DNA from: AG2 sp036493735
Lineage (GTDB): Bacteria; Gemmatimonadota; Gemmatimonadetes; Gemmatimonadales; Gemmatimonadaceae
Length of the DNA stretch: 64,000 nucleotides
NCBI GenBank assembly: GCA_036493735.1
Contig: DASXPH010000083.1
Location: 36,438-100,437, forward strand
Direction: 5' to 3'
The notes under the pieces were generated by a model, which did not search any database, was not told the origin of the DNA, and was given only the letters and a program-made list of their open reading frames with translations. Shown here piece after piece: positions 63,732 through 64,000 of the stretch. The first letter of the stretch is position 1, and every line of letters starts with the position of its first letter. The position numbers and the translations under genes are program-made.

Positions 63732-64000
63732 ATGCGATACACCTTTCTTCTTGTAATCTCGACGGCCGCCTCCGCCTCCGCCGTCGCGCAGCAGCAGCCA
63801 CCCATCCGGCAGCTCGGACCAGTTACGTCCAGGAGCACCGAGCCCTGGTCGACCATCGTCAGCGTGCGCGCGCTGCCGGGCGGGCGTGTTCTCGTGAACG
63901 ATATGGTCGGACGGAAAGTCGTGCTCCTGGATTCCAGTCTCGCCAGAGTCACGATCGTCGCCGACACCACGCCCGCGACGTCGACCGCCTACTCGGGGCG
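63732..64000 (+). CDS. Secreted beta-propeller-like protein, 5' part
   Basis: Open from ATG 63732 to the end of the window (89 codons, partial). A GTG directly before it is an alternative. Signal peptide MRYTFLLVISTAASASAVAQQ, then SVRALPGGRVLVNDMVGRKVVLLDSSL, a strand pattern typical of the first blade of NHL/6-bladed propellers in this kind of genome. The rest is outside. Confidence 0.65.
   Translation, partial: MRYTFLLVISTAASASAVAQQQPPIRQLGPVTSRSTEPWSTIVSVRALPGGRVLVNDMVGRKVVLLDSSLARVTIVADTTPATSTAYSG

Overview
The window is a GC-rich (roughly 64-65% G+C by eye) bacterial chromosome segment, densely coding, with many ATGA/GTGA start-stop overlaps. The gene content (actinobacterial-type group 1h [NiFe]-hydrogenase, alternative complex III, SusC/SusD pairs, TonB receptors with carboxypeptidase-like N-domains, many small lipoproteins, cyanophycin genes) fits an aerobic soil bacterium of the Gemmatimonadota best. 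That placement is an inference from content, not from a marker gene. No rRNA, tRNA, insertion sequence, phage gene or CRISPR array was recognised.

Layout. 1-14.2 kb: a high-affinity H2-oxidation locus. hypBA runs leftward; a single rightward operon of about 13.6 kb carries hypF, hypC, a second hypC-like gene, hypDE, hhyS, hhyL, a NifU-like gene, several group 1h-associated orphan genes (DUF5947, DUF6084, DUF6893 types), the large-subunit protease and a double-SIS protein. 14.2-15.6 kb: a phytoene-desaturase-like oxidoreductase. 15.7-22.9 kb: the act operon for alternative complex III, with actD and actE in one uninterrupted reading frame. Together these regions suggest that electrons from trace H2 enter a quinone pool that is re-oxidised by alternative complex III. 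22.9-29.8 kb: a leftward catabolic operon (SDR, YdiJ-like FAD/Fe-S dehydrogenase, enolase-superfamily enzyme, ThDP enzyme). 30-38.4 kb: a DUF4142 protein, an ArsR/SufR-like regulator with a perfect 18-bp palindrome upstream, an RMD1-family protein, a P-loop kinase, a DUF3999/DUF2339 pair and an Imm40-like small protein.

38.4-43.1 kb: a three-gene cyanophycin operon of synthetase, a degenerate synthetase paralogue and cyanophycinase. 43.3-51 kb: a diguanylate cyclase, lipoproteins, a subtilase, an orphan MacB-like permease and a DinB-like protein, separated by long palindromic low-complexity spacers with terminator cores. 51-56.1 kb: a SusD/SusC pair plus lipoprotein. 56.1-57.9 kb: a non-coding stretch holding a degenerate 21-bp tandem array of about 0.9-1 kb. 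57.9-64 kb: beta-propeller proteins, a lipoprotein and a large TonB-dependent receptor with an unusual LTxxQ-like helical tail.

The observations that ordinary annotation does not explain are: (1) the octamer CGTTAGGC, 35 exact copies in 64 kb; (2) a family of intergenic palindromes built of degenerate short words around a GC-rich stem; (3) the 21-bp array; (4) the ActD-ActE fusion; and (5) the inactive-looking cyanophycin synthetase paralogue.
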